Numbered from the stretch's first letter, positions 24,185 to 32,937 are shown. The stretch: DNA of 48,743 bases from Synergistaceae bacterium (GCA_017443985.1 JAFSXR010000005.1:1-48743), one strand, 5' to 3'. The notes: a model not told the origin generated them from the sequence alone. Numbers and translations are program-made.

Positions 24185-25366
24185 TTGCTGTTACCCGCCG
24201 TCGAAGACATTTCAAAATGGGCCGTAGTTGCCTGCGATCAATTTACATCACAGCCGGAGTACTGGGAGAATGTCGAAAATTTTGTCGGCTATGCGCCGTC
24301 AGCATATAATTTAATTCTTCCTGAGGCAATGTTAAGAGATGATAATTCGCAGAAAATTTTTCAGATTAATTCCGCAATGAATGACTATCTCGAAAAAAAT
24401 TTTTTCACTGAATATAAAAATTCTTATGTATACGTCGAGAGAACTTTGCTTGACGGCTCAATAAGAAAAGGTCTGGTGGGCGTTATCGATTTAGAAGAAT
24501 ACGATTACAATCCCGGCTCGGCCTCAAAAATCCGGGCGACTGAAGAAACCGTCAGGGAGCGTATACCGCCGAGAAAGTTAATCAGAGAGAACGCAGCGAT
24601 TGAACTTTCTCATGTGATTTTGCTTTGCGATGATGAACGCAGGGATTTAATAGAGCCTCTGATGCTTTCAAGACACAGCATGAAAAAATTATATGACTTC
24701 GATTTAATGCTTGGGGGCGGAAAAATTCAGGGCTGGCTCGTTCGCGGCGAACAGTCGAGAGCTTTGAGCATGAGAATAAACAGCTACATAAAAAGAAAAT
24801 CTAAGGAGCTTTCAGTTTTATTTGCTGTCGGCGACGGAAATCACTCGCTTGCTGCGGCTAAAGCATGCTACGAGGCCGGAGCGACTTCGCGCTACGCGAT
24901 GGTCGAGCTTGAAAATATTTATGATGACGCGGTGAAATTTGAGCCTATTCACAGGCTTGTAAAAAATATTTCGGTTGAAGAAGTCATAGCCGACATTCAA
25001 AATAATATCTGCGTCAGTGGCTGGGCGAGCGCAAAAAATTCTTGGCCTATTAAATTTTATTCGCACGATAAAAACGGCGTGATTAACATCGATAAATCTA
25101 AGGGCGCGTCAGCTTTGATAGTGCTGCAGAAATATCTTGACGAAAATGAAAAATTTGAGATTAATTATATTCACGACATTGAAGCATTAAAAGAACTTTC
25201 AAGTCAGGAAAATTCGCTGGGGTTTGAGATGCCGCCGTTTGATGAAAATGCTAAGAAAGATTTTTTCAAAGTAATTTCAGAATCCGGGACGATGCCGCGA
25301 AAAACTTTTTCAATGGGACACGCTCAAGAGAAGAGATATTATCTTGAGGCAAGGAGAATTAAATAA
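24185..25366 (+). CDS. DUF1015 family protein
   Basis: Function unknown. It resembles the DUF1015 subgroup marked by KWAVVACDQFTSQPEYW near the start and FAVGDGNHSLAAAK in the middle, the latter a family signature. At 393 residues from TTG 24185 it may be slightly short: the TTG has no good Shine-Dalgarno. AAAGGA at 24151-24156 would instead fit an in-frame ATT at 24164 or 24167, giving FRAFNLLLPAVED at the start, which resembles longer relatives. The stop TAA overlaps the next gene's ATG. Confidence 0.85.
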   Translation: MLLPAVEDISKWAVVACDQFTSQPEYWENVENFVGYAPSAYNLILPEAMLRDDNSQKIFQINSAMNDYLEKNFFTEYKNSYVYVERTLLDGSIRKGLVGVIDLEEYDYNPGSASKIRATEETVRERIPPRKLIRENAAIELSHVILLCDDERRDLIEPLMLSRHSMKKLYDFDLMLGGGKIQGWLVRGEQSRALSMRINSYIKRKSKELSVLFAVGDGNHSLAAAKACYEAGATSRYAMVELENIYDDAVKFEPIHRLVKNISVEEVIADIQNNICVSGWASAKNSWPIKFYSHDKNGVINIDKSKGASALIVLQKYLDENEKFEINYIHDIEALKELSSQENSLGFEMPPFDENAKKDFFKVISESGTMPRKTFSMGHAQEKRYYLEARRIK

Positions 25367-26220
25367 TGCTAGCTGACTTCGGCCTCTTATACTGCGCATT
25401 TTTCTGGGGCATAAGTTTTGTAAGCATGAAAATTTTAGTGGACGTTTATCCTGCGTGCTGGATTTTATTTTTAAGATTTACGGTCGCCGGAATTTTCGTC
25501 TATTTATTTTTTCACAAGCGAATAAATAAATCTTTGCTTCATGATTTCAAGAGCGGTACGGTGCTTGGATTTTTGCTTTTCCTCGCGCTGGCAACGCAGA
25601 CGGTCGGATTAAATTACATCGGCGGAGGGCGTTCGGCTTTTATATCGGCGATTTATGTTCTGCTTGTGCCGTTAATGGTGTGGGCGATGAGAAAAATTTT
25701 TCCCGGCTGGGTAACTTTAGGTGCGGCGTGTCTGTGCATTTTAGGAATGTATTTATTGACCGGCGACGAAATGTCCGGGACTTTTAACTTAGGAGATTTT
25801 TTGACGGTCTTATGCGCGTTTATCTTTGCGTTTCAAGTTATTTTGATCGATAAATATGATCACGGCTGCGACCCGATAACTTTGAGCTTCGTCGAATTTA
25901 TAACGCTGGGATTTTTCGCGCTCATTGCGTCGTTATTATTCGAGCCTAAAAAAGAATTAATAAACGCTGCGAGCCTGCCCGAATTAATTTTTACGATAGT
26001 TTTCTGCACATTCGGCTGCTACATGATTCAAATATGCGCTCAAAAATTTGTGAAGCCTGCGCGTGCCACGATCATAATGAGCCTTGAGTCGGTCTTTGGA
26101 CTTTTGGGCAGCGTAATTCTACTCGGTGAGCCCGTGTCATTTAGGAGCGGTCTGGGCTGTGCATTAATTTTTATTGCAGTTCTTGCGGCGGAACTTCATG
26201 AGTTAGGAGTTAGGAGATGA
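25366..26220 (+). CDS. EamA/DMT family transporter
   Basis: Inner-membrane transporter of 284 residues with ten predicted helices in two EamA repeats (FWGISFVSMKILVDVYP in the first; CTFGCYMIQICAQKFVKPAR and SVFGLLGSVILLGEPVS in the second). The family exports metabolites such as amino acids; the substrate here is unknown. It overlaps the DUF1015 stop by one base (TAATG). Its last codons (ELGVRR-stop) are encoded by a TAGGAGT-type motif that also serves as the ribosome-binding site of the next gene. Confidence 0.92.
   Translation: MLADFGLLYCAFFWGISFVSMKILVDVYPACWILFLRFTVAGIFVYLFFHKRINKSLLHDFKSGTVLGFLLFLALATQTVGLNYIGGGRSAFISAIYVLLVPLMVWAMRKIFPGWVTLGAACLCILGMYLLTGDEMSGTFNLGDFLTVLCAFIFAFQVILIDKYDHGCDPITLSFVEFITLGFFALIASLLFEPKKELINAASLPELIFTIVFCTFGCYMIQICAQKFVKPARATIIMSLESVFGLLGSVILLGEPVSFRSGLGCALIFIAVLAAELHELGVRR
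26201..26216 (+). repeat. TAGGAGT-type motif inside the 3' end of the EamA gene
   Basis: AGTTAGGAGTTAGGAG: two 7-nt units in coding sequence. The first AGGAG (26205-26209) is 7 nt before the ATG at 26217. Confidence 0.65.
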
Positions 26221-26226
26221 AAAAAA

Positions 26227-27330
26227 ATTAATTTTTTCACGAGGACTAACTGGCTTTTAATATTCGCGCTTATATTCGGAAGTGCTGCGCTCTCCGTGCT
26301 GGGAGACTCGTTAGGCTCGCTTTACGGCAAAAAAAGAATAACTCTTTTCGGCCTGCGTCCAAAGCGCACGAGTCAATTAATAACGGCAATGACGGGAGCT
26401 TTTATCGCTGTCGGAATACTCACGGTGATGTCAATTTTTTCTCAAGATGTCCGCACGGCTTTGTTCGGAATGAAAATGCTGCGCCAAGAAATGTACGACT
26501 TGCAATTTCAATTAAACAGGAGCGAAGAAAATACCGCCGAGATGAGAGCGAGCCTTGCAGAAGCGTCAGCTAATCTTGAACTTACGGGCTTTGAACTTGA
26601 CTCAATGAAGAACGATAAATTAATTCTCGAACAGGAGAAAAAAGAATTAGAAGCCTCGTTAAAAATTATGCGCGAAGAGTCCGAGCAGTTAAAGCACGAC
26701 TTGAAAGCAATGAAAAGCGACGTTATAGCTTTGAGCGCGAATGTTTTATTAGGGCAGGCCGCCTTTGAGCCGGGCATGATGCGCGTAGAAATTATTTCGG
26801 GTCTCAACGCATTGAAGCAGCAGGTAAGATTAAACGTCCTCACAAAAATTTCGGATCAATCTTTCACACGTCTGCGTGATGTTCCGATAAATTTTGACGA
26901 AGAAACTGAAGCGGCTTTAATTAATGAGCTTGCAAGCTCAGATATTAGGCAGTATGTTCGGGCGTTGTCGGGAGAAAATTACACGCTTGGAGAAAATTTG
27001 AAGATTGATGTAATTCTTCAGAACGGGCCGAGCATTATAACTTACCGCAAGGGCGAGCCGGTATACCGAAAATTTTTCACGAATGATAAAGAAAATTCGC
27101 CGGAAGAAATTTTGCATGTATTTTTGCGCGAGCTTAGAAATAAAGTTATCAGCGATGGAATTTTGCCCGACCCCTCGACAAATAACGTAGGGACTCTGGA
27201 AGGCGAAGCGTTCTTTTCCGCTGTCGAGGAACTTGGAGAAATCACCGAGCCTGTCATAATCAGCGCGGTTGCAAAAGAAGATATTTACACTGAGGGCCCG
27301 GTCATGATTGAAATAATTTTTGAGGAGTGA
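26227..27330 (+). CDS. DUF3084 domain coiled-coil membrane protein, start disturbed by A8 tract
   Basis: Function unknown. There is an N-terminal membrane helix (NWLLIFALIFGSAALSVLGD), a second helix (QLITAMTGAFIAVGILTVM), a long coiled coil (about 85-150) and a C-terminal globular DUF3084 region. The only canonical in-frame start is GTG 26296, which would cut the first helix. The natural-looking start is ATG 26217 (ATGA overlap with the previous stop), but the run of eight A after it shifts the frame by one. With seven A it would read MKKINFFTRTNWLL. In-frame ATT 26227 is the alternative. Confidence 0.8.
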   Translation: MNFFTRTNWLLIFALIFGSAALSVLGDSLGSLYGKKRITLFGLRPKRTSQLITAMTGAFIAVGILTVMSIFSQDVRTALFGMKMLRQEMYDLQFQLNRSEENTAEMRASLAEASANLELTGFELDSMKNDKLILEQEKKELEASLKIMREESEQLKHDLKAMKSDVIALSANVLLGQAAFEPGMMRVEIISGLNALKQQVRLNVLTKISDQSFTRLRDVPINFDEETEAALINELASSDIRQYVRALSGENYTLGENLKIDVILQNGPSIITYRKGEPVYRKFFTNDKENSPEEILHVFLRELRNKVISDGILPDPSTNNVGTLEGEAFFSAVEELGEITEPVIISAVAKEDIYTEGPVMIEIIFEE

Positions 27331-27336
27331 AAATTT

Positions 27337-27720
27337 ATGACGACATCAACTTTAGATTATGCAGTGCAAGAAAATCCGCAACTCGCAGGAATAGAAGAAG
27401 GAGCATGGGAACGCCCTAAAACACTTCAGAAATTTTTTAAGCCTTTGAAATTTAACGTAACTTTTTTTGAGGAAGATGACGGTTCTTTTACGGGTGCGCT
27501 TGAAGAACTTGACTTAATCGAGAATGCGCCGTCAAAAGAAGATTGCCTGTTTGCTCTGCGTGAGGCGATGAAAGAGTATGCTCAGGATTTTTATAACGAA
27601 TTTAATTTATGGTCATCTGCTCCGAACAGGAAGAGCCATATACCTTACGTGTTGAAAATTCTTTTAAGTTCCGACAGTCAGCTTATGGAGGATATGGTAT
27701 GCCAACATGGAAAGAATTAA
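27337..27720 (+). CDS. HicB-like antitoxin candidate
   Basis: 127-residue protein whose middle (FNVTFFEEDDGSFTGALEELDLIENAP, then KEDCLFALREAMKEYAQDFY) has the strand-strand-helix outline of HicB-like antitoxins. The N-terminal 30 residues are of unknown role. It starts 6 bp after the DUF3084 stop. Its 3' end overlaps the toxin-like gene by 22 bp, as in coupled toxin-antitoxin pairs. The call rests on outline and context, not on a strong motif. Confidence 0.5.
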   Translation: MTTSTLDYAVQENPQLAGIEEGAWERPKTLQKFFKPLKFNVTFFEEDDGSFTGALEELDLIENAPSKEDCLFALREAMKEYAQDFYNEFNLWSSAPNRKSHIPYVLKILLSSDSQLMEDMVCQHGKN

Positions 27721-27917
27721 AACGCTTTTGCGATAATGACGGCTGGGAGTGTTATAAAATCACAGACCATTATTTTTATCGAAAAATTCTTTCTAACGGC
27801 GAAATTTTATTCACAAAAATTTCAATGGGCAGCGGAGAAATTCATAGGCATACTTGGCAGCAAATTAGAAATAGACAGCTTAAAGTTACTCAAGAATATT
27901 TTAACAGTAAAATTTAA
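27699..27917 (+). CDS. HicA-like toxin candidate (small RNA-binding fold)
   Basis: 72 residues: TWKELKRFCDNDGWECYKI, then DHYFYRKILSNGEILFTKIS. Helix-strand-strand with GW and a conserved His in the second strand resembles HicA mRNA interferases, whose catalytic His is in that position. A longer frame opens at 27609, but ATG 27699 has GGAGG at 27687-27691 and gives the family-like start. Antitoxin first is opposite to canonical hicA-hicB order. A divergent family or loss of toxicity is possible. Confidence 0.5.
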   Translation: MPTWKELKRFCDNDGWECYKITDHYFYRKILSNGEILFTKISMGSGEIHRHTWQQIRNRQLKVTQEYFNSKI

Positions 27918-27918
27918 C

Positions 27919-28362
27919 ATGAAACCTCACGTAATAATTTACACTGACGGCGGAGCTTCGCCCAATCCCGGCACAGGAGGCTGGGCAGCGGTTTTGTATT
28001 CGCCCGTTCACAAGGCCAAGCGCGAAATTTACGGAGGCGAACGCGACACAACGAACAACCGCATGGAAATTACAGCGGCCATAAAAGCTCTAGAGGCTCT
28101 TAAAACTCCGTGCGACGTTGATTTATATACGGACTCGTCGTATCTTCAAAATACCTTCGCTAAAAAATGGATTTATAACTGGAAAAAAAACGGCTGGAAA
28201 ACTACTTCGGGGGCTGTCTTAAACCGCGACTTATGGGAAAAACTTTTAGAGCTCACAAAAATTCATAACGTTACTTGGCACCACGTCAAAGGCCACGCGG
28301 ACGATGAATTAAATAACCGTTGCGATGAACTTGTACACAGAGCACGCGAAGAGCTTTGCTAA
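27919..28362 (+). CDS. rnhA: Ribonuclease HI
   Basis: Degrades the RNA strand of RNA:DNA hybrids. The catalytic residues Asp10 (YTDGGASPNPG), Glu50 (NNRMEIT), Asp72 (YTDSSY) and Asp136 (ELNNRCDELV), with His126 nearby (HVKGHADD), correspond to E. coli RNase HI. Its 147 residues are normal. An open frame reaches upstream to 27736 but overlaps the toxin-like gene. ATG 27919, one base after that gene's stop, gives the canonical N-terminus. Confidence 0.95.
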   Translation: MKPHVIIYTDGGASPNPGTGGWAAVLYSPVHKAKREIYGGERDTTNNRMEITAAIKALEALKTPCDVDLYTDSSYLQNTFAKKWIYNWKKNGWKTTSGAVLNRDLWEKLLELTKIHNVTWHHVKGHADDELNNRCDELVHRAREELC

Positions 28363-28960
28363 AATTTTTCTGCATTTTTTATTTCCTGTCAGTTGTCCCG
28401 TCTGCGGCAGACCTGCTGAAATAATCTGCCCGGACTGCGCCAAAAAATTTTTCGCCGAAAAAATAATTCATAAAAAAATTGAAAATCTCGAAATTTTTTC
28501 GGCCTCGTGGTATCACACAGACATCAATCAAATAATTTCGCTCTTCAAATATTCCGGCGTTCGTGCTTTCTGTAAACCGTTCGGGCGCGAAATGGCAAAA
28601 TTTTTCCCCAAGCCTGACGCTGATTATTTAGCTCCTGTTCCGTTGCACGTAAAGAGCAAAAGAAATTATAATCAGGCCCTCGAAATTGCAAAGGGCATGA
28701 GCGAAATTTGGAACATAAAAATTTTTGAAGGTGCTGAATGGTCGCGGGAAATGCCCAACCGCGCCGGGCTTAGAGCAGAGGAGCGAATGAAATTAAATTC
28801 CGATGCGTTTATAATTCCTAAAAAAATAAAAGCTCTGAGAGTTGCAATAATCGATGACGTTTGTACAACAGGAATGACTTTATTAAGATTTTCTCAGGCT
28901 TGCGAATATAAAGGAGCGCACGTCGTTGGAGCTTACACTCTGGCGGCAGTGAGCGGTTAA
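28325..28960 (+). CDS. comF: ComF family phosphoribosyltransferase-like protein
   Basis: Competence-associated protein of the ComF/GntX group, 211 residues. The N-terminal zinc ribbon has Cys24/27 and Cys35/38 (SCPVCGRP ... CPDC), and the C-terminal phosphoribosyltransferase fold has VAIIDDVCTTGMT. It overlaps rnhA by 38 bp; the true start could be TTG at 28333. A role in DNA uptake is supported by comEA-comEC elsewhere in the window, but the molecular function is not settled. Confidence 0.9.
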   Translation: MNLYTEHAKSFAKIFLHFLFPVSCPVCGRPAEIICPDCAKKFFAEKIIHKKIENLEIFSASWYHTDINQIISLFKYSGVRAFCKPFGREMAKFFPKPDADYLAPVPLHVKSKRNYNQALEIAKGMSEIWNIKIFEGAEWSREMPNRAGLRAEERMKLNSDAFIIPKKIKALRVAIIDDVCTTGMTLLRFSQACEYKGAHVVGAYTLAAVSG

Positions 28961-28984
28961 AAAATTTTGAAAGGAATAAAAAAA

Positions 28985-30541
28985 TTGCAGATTGATACAG
29001 AAAAAAATAATAATCCATCAATGATCCGTCATGCCGTGATGATGATGATCGGAACTTTTATGAGCCGTATTCTCGGCCTTGCCCGTGAGGTTTTAGTCGC
29101 GGCTTATTTCGGAGCTACGGGAAGCATGGACGCTTTCAATGTTGCCTACACGCTTTCTAATTTAGCCCGTCAGTTATTAGCCGAAGGAGCATTGTCGGCA
29201 GCCTTCGTCCCGGTGTTCTCAAAAGTTTTGAACGACAGCAGACAAAAAGCTCTCGCCCTTGCCCGTCAGACAATGACTGTATTATTATTCGCAACGTGCA
29301 TCGTTGTCGGGCTCGGAATATATTTTGCTCCGGCTCTTGTAAAAATTATGGCACCGGGCTTTGACACTGAAAGCAGAGAATTGGCCGTCAGCATGACGCG
29401 AGGAATGTTCCCGTTTTTAATTTTTATTTCGCTTGAAGCTCTGACGATGGGCGAGTTAAACAGCTTGGGCTCGTTTTTTATCCCGGCAGTCTCTCCGGCA
29501 TTCAGCAATTTAGTTTTTATAATCACTGCTCCGTTTTTCGCGGCGCGTTTCGGGGTGTACGGGCTTGCTTATTCAGTATTGTGCGGCGGCCTCGCTCACT
29601 TTATGTCGCAATGGCTGTGGAGCTTCAAAATGAAAGCCGTTTTATATCCTGCGCGGCCAAACATGAAAGATAATAATTTGCGTCAGATTATGAAATTATT
29701 TTTGCCTTACGCCGCAGGACTCTCGTTAAATCAGGTCAACCCCGTAATCAGCAGAATGTTAGGTTCATTTTTGCAGGAGGGCAGCATTTCAGTTTTGAAT
29801 TACTCGAACAGAATTTTGCAGCTTCCTTTGGGTTTATTCGTAATTGCGATCTCTCAAGCCGTTCTTCCGCAGTTAGCACGGGCAAAAACTGACGAAGAAT
29901 TTACGGACATGTTAAGACAAGCCGTAAGATTTGCGCTTTTCGTTGTCCTTCCGGCATCGCTTGGAGTTATGGAAATTTCGAGCGAGTTCGTACATTTAAT
30001 TTTTGTTCGCGGAAATTTCAATCAATGGGCTTGGGACGCAACGTCCTCATGTTTAGCTTTGAGTATGCTCGGACTTCCGGGCATGGCCTGCTCTACGGTT
30101 ATAATGCGTGCGCTTTATGCTTTGTCAATGCCGCACGAGGCCTTCAAAGTAACTTTATTCAGCGTAGCTTCGACGGCGGTATTCTCATTAATTCTCGTCT
30201 ATCCGATGAGTTACAACGGGCTTGCGCTTGCACCGGGAATAGCGTTTACTTTGTCGGGCGTTTTAGGTTTATATTACGTAAGGAAAAAATTAAAGAGGCC
30301 GCTAAAAATTATAACGTCAAAATTTTTCTGGAATTATTTAACGGCTCTGGCAATTCTTGACGCATCGATAATGCTCTATAGATTTTTAGTGCCTTATAAC
30401 CCGGACGCAAGATTATTAATACGCTCATCATGGTGCTTGGGCGTGATAGCTTTGTCCGCATCTGCATATTCAATTTCTACAATGAAAATGAAATTTGAAG
30501 AATGGAGTTTGCTGAAGCAGGCCTTCTCAAGAAAAAAATGA
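28985..30541 (+). CDS. murJ: Lipid II flippase MurJ
   Basis: Flips lipid II across the inner membrane for peptidoglycan synthesis. About 14 hydrophobic helices; the N-terminal region reads MIGTFMSRILGLAREVLVAAYFG with SMDAFNVAYTLSNLAR, the MurJ hallmark with conserved Arg and Asp. Its 518 residues are normal. An open frame starts at TTG 28967, but AAAGGA at 28970-28975 fits TTG 28985 better (9-nt spacing). It ends before a hairpin shared with convergent mreD. Confidence 0.94.
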   Translation: MQIDTEKNNNPSMIRHAVMMMIGTFMSRILGLAREVLVAAYFGATGSMDAFNVAYTLSNLARQLLAEGALSAAFVPVFSKVLNDSRQKALALARQTMTVLLFATCIVVGLGIYFAPALVKIMAPGFDTESRELAVSMTRGMFPFLIFISLEALTMGELNSLGSFFIPAVSPAFSNLVFIITAPFFAARFGVYGLAYSVLCGGLAHFMSQWLWSFKMKAVLYPARPNMKDNNLRQIMKLFLPYAAGLSLNQVNPVISRMLGSFLQEGSISVLNYSNRILQLPLGLFVIAISQAVLPQLARAKTDEEFTDMLRQAVRFALFVVLPASLGVMEISSEFVHLIFVRGNFNQWAWDATSSCLALSMLGLPGMACSTVIMRALYALSMPHEAFKVTLFSVASTAVFSLILVYPMSYNGLALAPGIAFTLSGVLGLYYVRKKLKRPLKIITSKFFWNYLTALAILDASIMLYRFLVPYNPDARLLIRSSWCLGVIALSASAYSISTMKMKFEEWSLLKQAFSRKK

Positions 30542-30574
30542 GCAGAAAAAATATCGTAAATACACTTGAAAAGA

Positions 30575-30609
30575 TATAACCCCCTCGCCTGTCGGACGGA
30601 GGGGTTATA
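30575..30609. terminator. Hairpin between convergent murJ and mreD
   Basis: TATAACCCC pairs with GGGGTTATA, extended inward by a CCTC/GAGG-like stem. The right arm covers the mreD stop codon. No clear T-tract follows in either direction, so it is a bidirectional stop or 3'-end stabiliser by inference. Confidence 0.6.
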
Positions 30610-31075
30610 AATTAAGCGTATTCAGATTTTTTCGATAAAGATATATTGTGAGCAGGACTATCGGAAAGGCATATGCCTGACGCAGCAGATAAAGCCTCCA
30701 GCTTGAGTCTCCGCCAAGTATGAGAACGGGCAAAAGCGGAGGCACAAGCTGAGATAGTTCAAACAAAACAAAAACTAAAAAGCCCGTTCCCGTCGTTTTG
30801 CCGTGAGGAGGCAGCGCACCCCATATCTGCATCACTATCAAAACGACAATTACATTTCCGAGAGTGAAAAATCCCGGTATCCCTATCCAGCGCAGGTCCC
30901 ATAAAATCCCTCCGGCAAAAGCGCTCCATATGGCCCATAAATTACCGTCAGCGTTGTCGTCAACGGATAAAATTTTATAAGTAATTCCCATGATAAATAA
31001 GCCGGGTATCTGCATACTTCCGCCGCAAAGCACCGTTAAAAAATCCTGTATGAGCCAAAAGATAACTAAAAGCAT
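30605..31075 (-). CDS. mreD: Rod-shape protein MreD
   Basis: Inner-membrane component of the elongation machinery, 156 residues with about five hydrophobic segments. GGILWDLRWIGIPGFFTLGN matches the family's conserved G-x-x-x-D region. It is the last gene of mreB-mreC-mreD, 4 bp after mreC. Sequence identity in this family is low, so order and topology carry weight in the call. Confidence 0.88.
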   Translation of the reverse strand: MLLVIFWLIQDFLTVLCGGSMQIPGLFIMGITYKILSVDDNADGNLWAIWSAFAGGILWDLRWIGIPGFFTLGNVIVVLIVMQIWGALPPHGKTTGTGFLVFVLFELSQLVPPLLPVLILGGDSSWRLYLLRQAYAFPIVLLTIYLYRKNLNTLNL

Positions 31076-31079
31076 TTTT

Positions 31080-31847
31080 CTAATAACTCACTGTGTAAAA
31101 TTTAGACATGTCTGCTCCCGGCTCTATCTTGTATGTAGCGTAACCAGAAGCCGATGAAATTTCGCTCACGATTTTTCCGATAGGGAGTCCGGGCGGAAGC
31201 TGCTCGCCTATCATGGCCGTGCTAACATTCATTCCTGCCTTCACTCCGCGCCCGGCAGGTATATACCGAAGCAAAACATTTCCACTGCCGTCGCCGGTAA
31301 TTACTCCGAGCTCGCGTGTCTCTTCAATGACGGCCGGTATCATGAAAGACGATGAAGTTATCAGCTCGACCCACGACGACATCATGGCGACAGAGCTGAC
31401 TCGCCCTAATAAATACCCGTTTGAGAACATTACGAGCCCCTGTGTAATTTTATCTATTTCGCCTTTATCTATTCTTATTTCGTTCCACCACGACATGGGG
31501 GCACGGAGAGTAACTCTGGCGGTACGTGAATTATTATGAGCGTCATCGGAGTAAATTTTTTCGCCGGTGAGCTTTGCCAAGTCGAGACGCAGCCGCGCAT
31601 TTTCTTCACGAAGTTTAATAACTTCCTCGTTAAGGGAATTTTTATCCTGCGACCATGAACGCCACCGCAAAAAAGCATCGCGCATTAAAACGGCAGGATA
31701 TTCCGGAATGATTAATAACGCCCCCCAGATGTCGACGATATTTTTTACAACGCCGAGCCCGGAACTTACGCCAAGCAGAAATAAAGCGAGTATCAAAGCC
31801 GTAATGCCGTGTATGCGTTCCCGCGTGATATTTCCTGTGTTATCCAT
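31080..31847 (-). CDS. mreC: Rod-shape protein MreC
   Basis: Bitopic protein linking MreB to periplasmic wall synthases. There is an N-terminal membrane helix (about 12-32), a coiled coil (SLNEEVIKLREENARLRLDLAKL, about 72-94) and a beta-domain (TARVTLRAPMSWWNEIRIDKG, GQVMFSNGYLLGRV-like region). Its 255 residues are near normal. It begins 4 bp after mreB. Confidence 0.92.
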   Translation of the reverse strand: MDNTGNITRERIHGITALILALFLLGVSSGLGVVKNIVDIWGALLIIPEYPAVLMRDAFLRWRSWSQDKNSLNEEVIKLREENARLRLDLAKLTGEKIYSDDAHNNSRTARVTLRAPMSWWNEIRIDKGEIDKITQGLVMFSNGYLLGRVSSVAMMSSWVELITSSSFMIPAVIEETRELGVITGDGSGNVLLRYIPAGRGVKAGMNVSTAMIGEQLPPGLPIGKIVSEISSASGYATYKIEPGADMSKFYTVSY

Positions 31848-31851
31848 TCAG

Positions 31852-32907
31852 CTAGTGCGCGCCGCGCTCGACCGACATTAAAACTCTCCGCATCTGTCCG
31901 AGATTATCAAGAATTTTTCCGACGCCTAAAGCGACTGAATATAAAGGCTCTTCGGCAACTACAACGGGCGTGTTGATTGCACGGGACAATCTCTCGGCAA
32001 ATCCGTTCATTAAAGCGACTCCGCCGGTCAAAATTATTCCTCTGTCAACGACATCTTTGGCAAGTTCGGGCGGCATTTTTTCGAGAGCTGTTTTTACCAT
32101 GTCCTCAATGCCTATAAAGATCGGTTCCATTGCTTCGCGGACCTCTATTGAAGATACAGTGTCGCTTTTCGGAAGGCCGTCGGATAAATCGCGTCCCTTG
32201 ACGTTCATTTCTAATTCAGGGTTCATGGGAAGGGCAGAGCCTATTGTATTTTTTACTTCTTCCGCTGTTGTTTCGCCGATTAATAGAGCGTAACGCTGTC
32301 GTATCATGTTAATGATTGCGTTGTCCATCATTCGTCCTGCTGTACGCAATGAGCTTGACACGACAACACCACCCAAAGATATTACGCTGACCTCGCTTGT
32401 TCCGCCCCCGATGTCAATAATCATGCAGCCGTTCGGCTTATCAATCGGAAGGCCCACGCCGAGTGCCGCGCTTATAGGTTCTTCAACAACGTAGGCTTCT
32501 CCTGCTCCTGCTCCTAACGTTGAGTCGATAACGGCTTTTCTTTCGACACCTGTTACTTCAGCCGGAATAGAAATAACAACTCGCGGGTGGACCATGAAAG
32601 CATTATTAGAGCTTACGCGCTTGAGACAGTAGCGTAATAATTCCTGAGTCATGTCGAAATTCGCAATTACTCCGCCCTCGATAGGCCAGACAGCTTCAAT
32701 GCCGCTGGGAACTTTTCCCAACATTGCTTTAGCGTCGCGCCCGACTGCAATAATTTCGTAACCCTCGCCGCGTGGAAGTTTTTTTGCCGCGATAGCTGAA
32801 GGTTCGCTAAAAACTATGCCCTTATCTTTTACATAAACAACTATATTTGAAGAGCCCAAGTCTATGCCGACATCAAGCCCCAACATTCCTGAAAAATATT
32901 TCAACAT
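31852..32907 (-). CDS. mreB: Rod-shape actin homologue MreB
   Basis: Actin-like filament protein directing lateral wall growth. Phosphate loop 1 is GIDLGSSNIVVYVKDKGIV, phosphate loop 2 is MIIDIGGGTSEVSVISLGG, and the adenosine motif is GIILTGGVALMNGF. Its 351 residues are normal. A TAGGAGT-type motif supplies its ribosome-binding site. It heads the mreBCD part of a longer minus-strand run. Confidence 0.96.
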   Translation of the reverse strand: MLKYFSGMLGLDVGIDLGSSNIVVYVKDKGIVFSEPSAIAAKKLPRGEGYEIIAVGRDAKAMLGKVPSGIEAVWPIEGGVIANFDMTQELLRYCLKRVSSNNAFMVHPRVVISIPAEVTGVERKAVIDSTLGAGAGEAYVVEEPISAALGVGLPIDKPNGCMIIDIGGGTSEVSVISLGGVVVSSSLRTAGRMMDNAIINMIRQRYALLIGETTAEEVKNTIGSALPMNPELEMNVKGRDLSDGLPKSDTVSSIEVREAMEPIFIGIEDMVKTALEKMPPELAKDVVDRGIILTGGVALMNGFAERLSRAINTPVVVAEEPLYSVALGVGKILDNLGQMRRVLMSVERGAH

Positions 32908-32916
32908 TTCTTTTAT

Positions 32917-32935
32917 AACTCCTAACTCCTGCCTG
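32917..32935 (-). repeat. TAGGAGT-type motif before mreB
   Basis: On the minus strand reads GGCAGGAGTTAGGAGTTAT, two to three 7-nt units ending about 9 nt before the mreB ATG. Confidence 0.65.
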
Positions 32936-32937
32936 CT

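Noticed and set aside
27736..27918. Upstream extension of RNase HI
   Set aside because: It overlaps the HicA-like gene; the canonical RNase HI start is the ATG at 27919.
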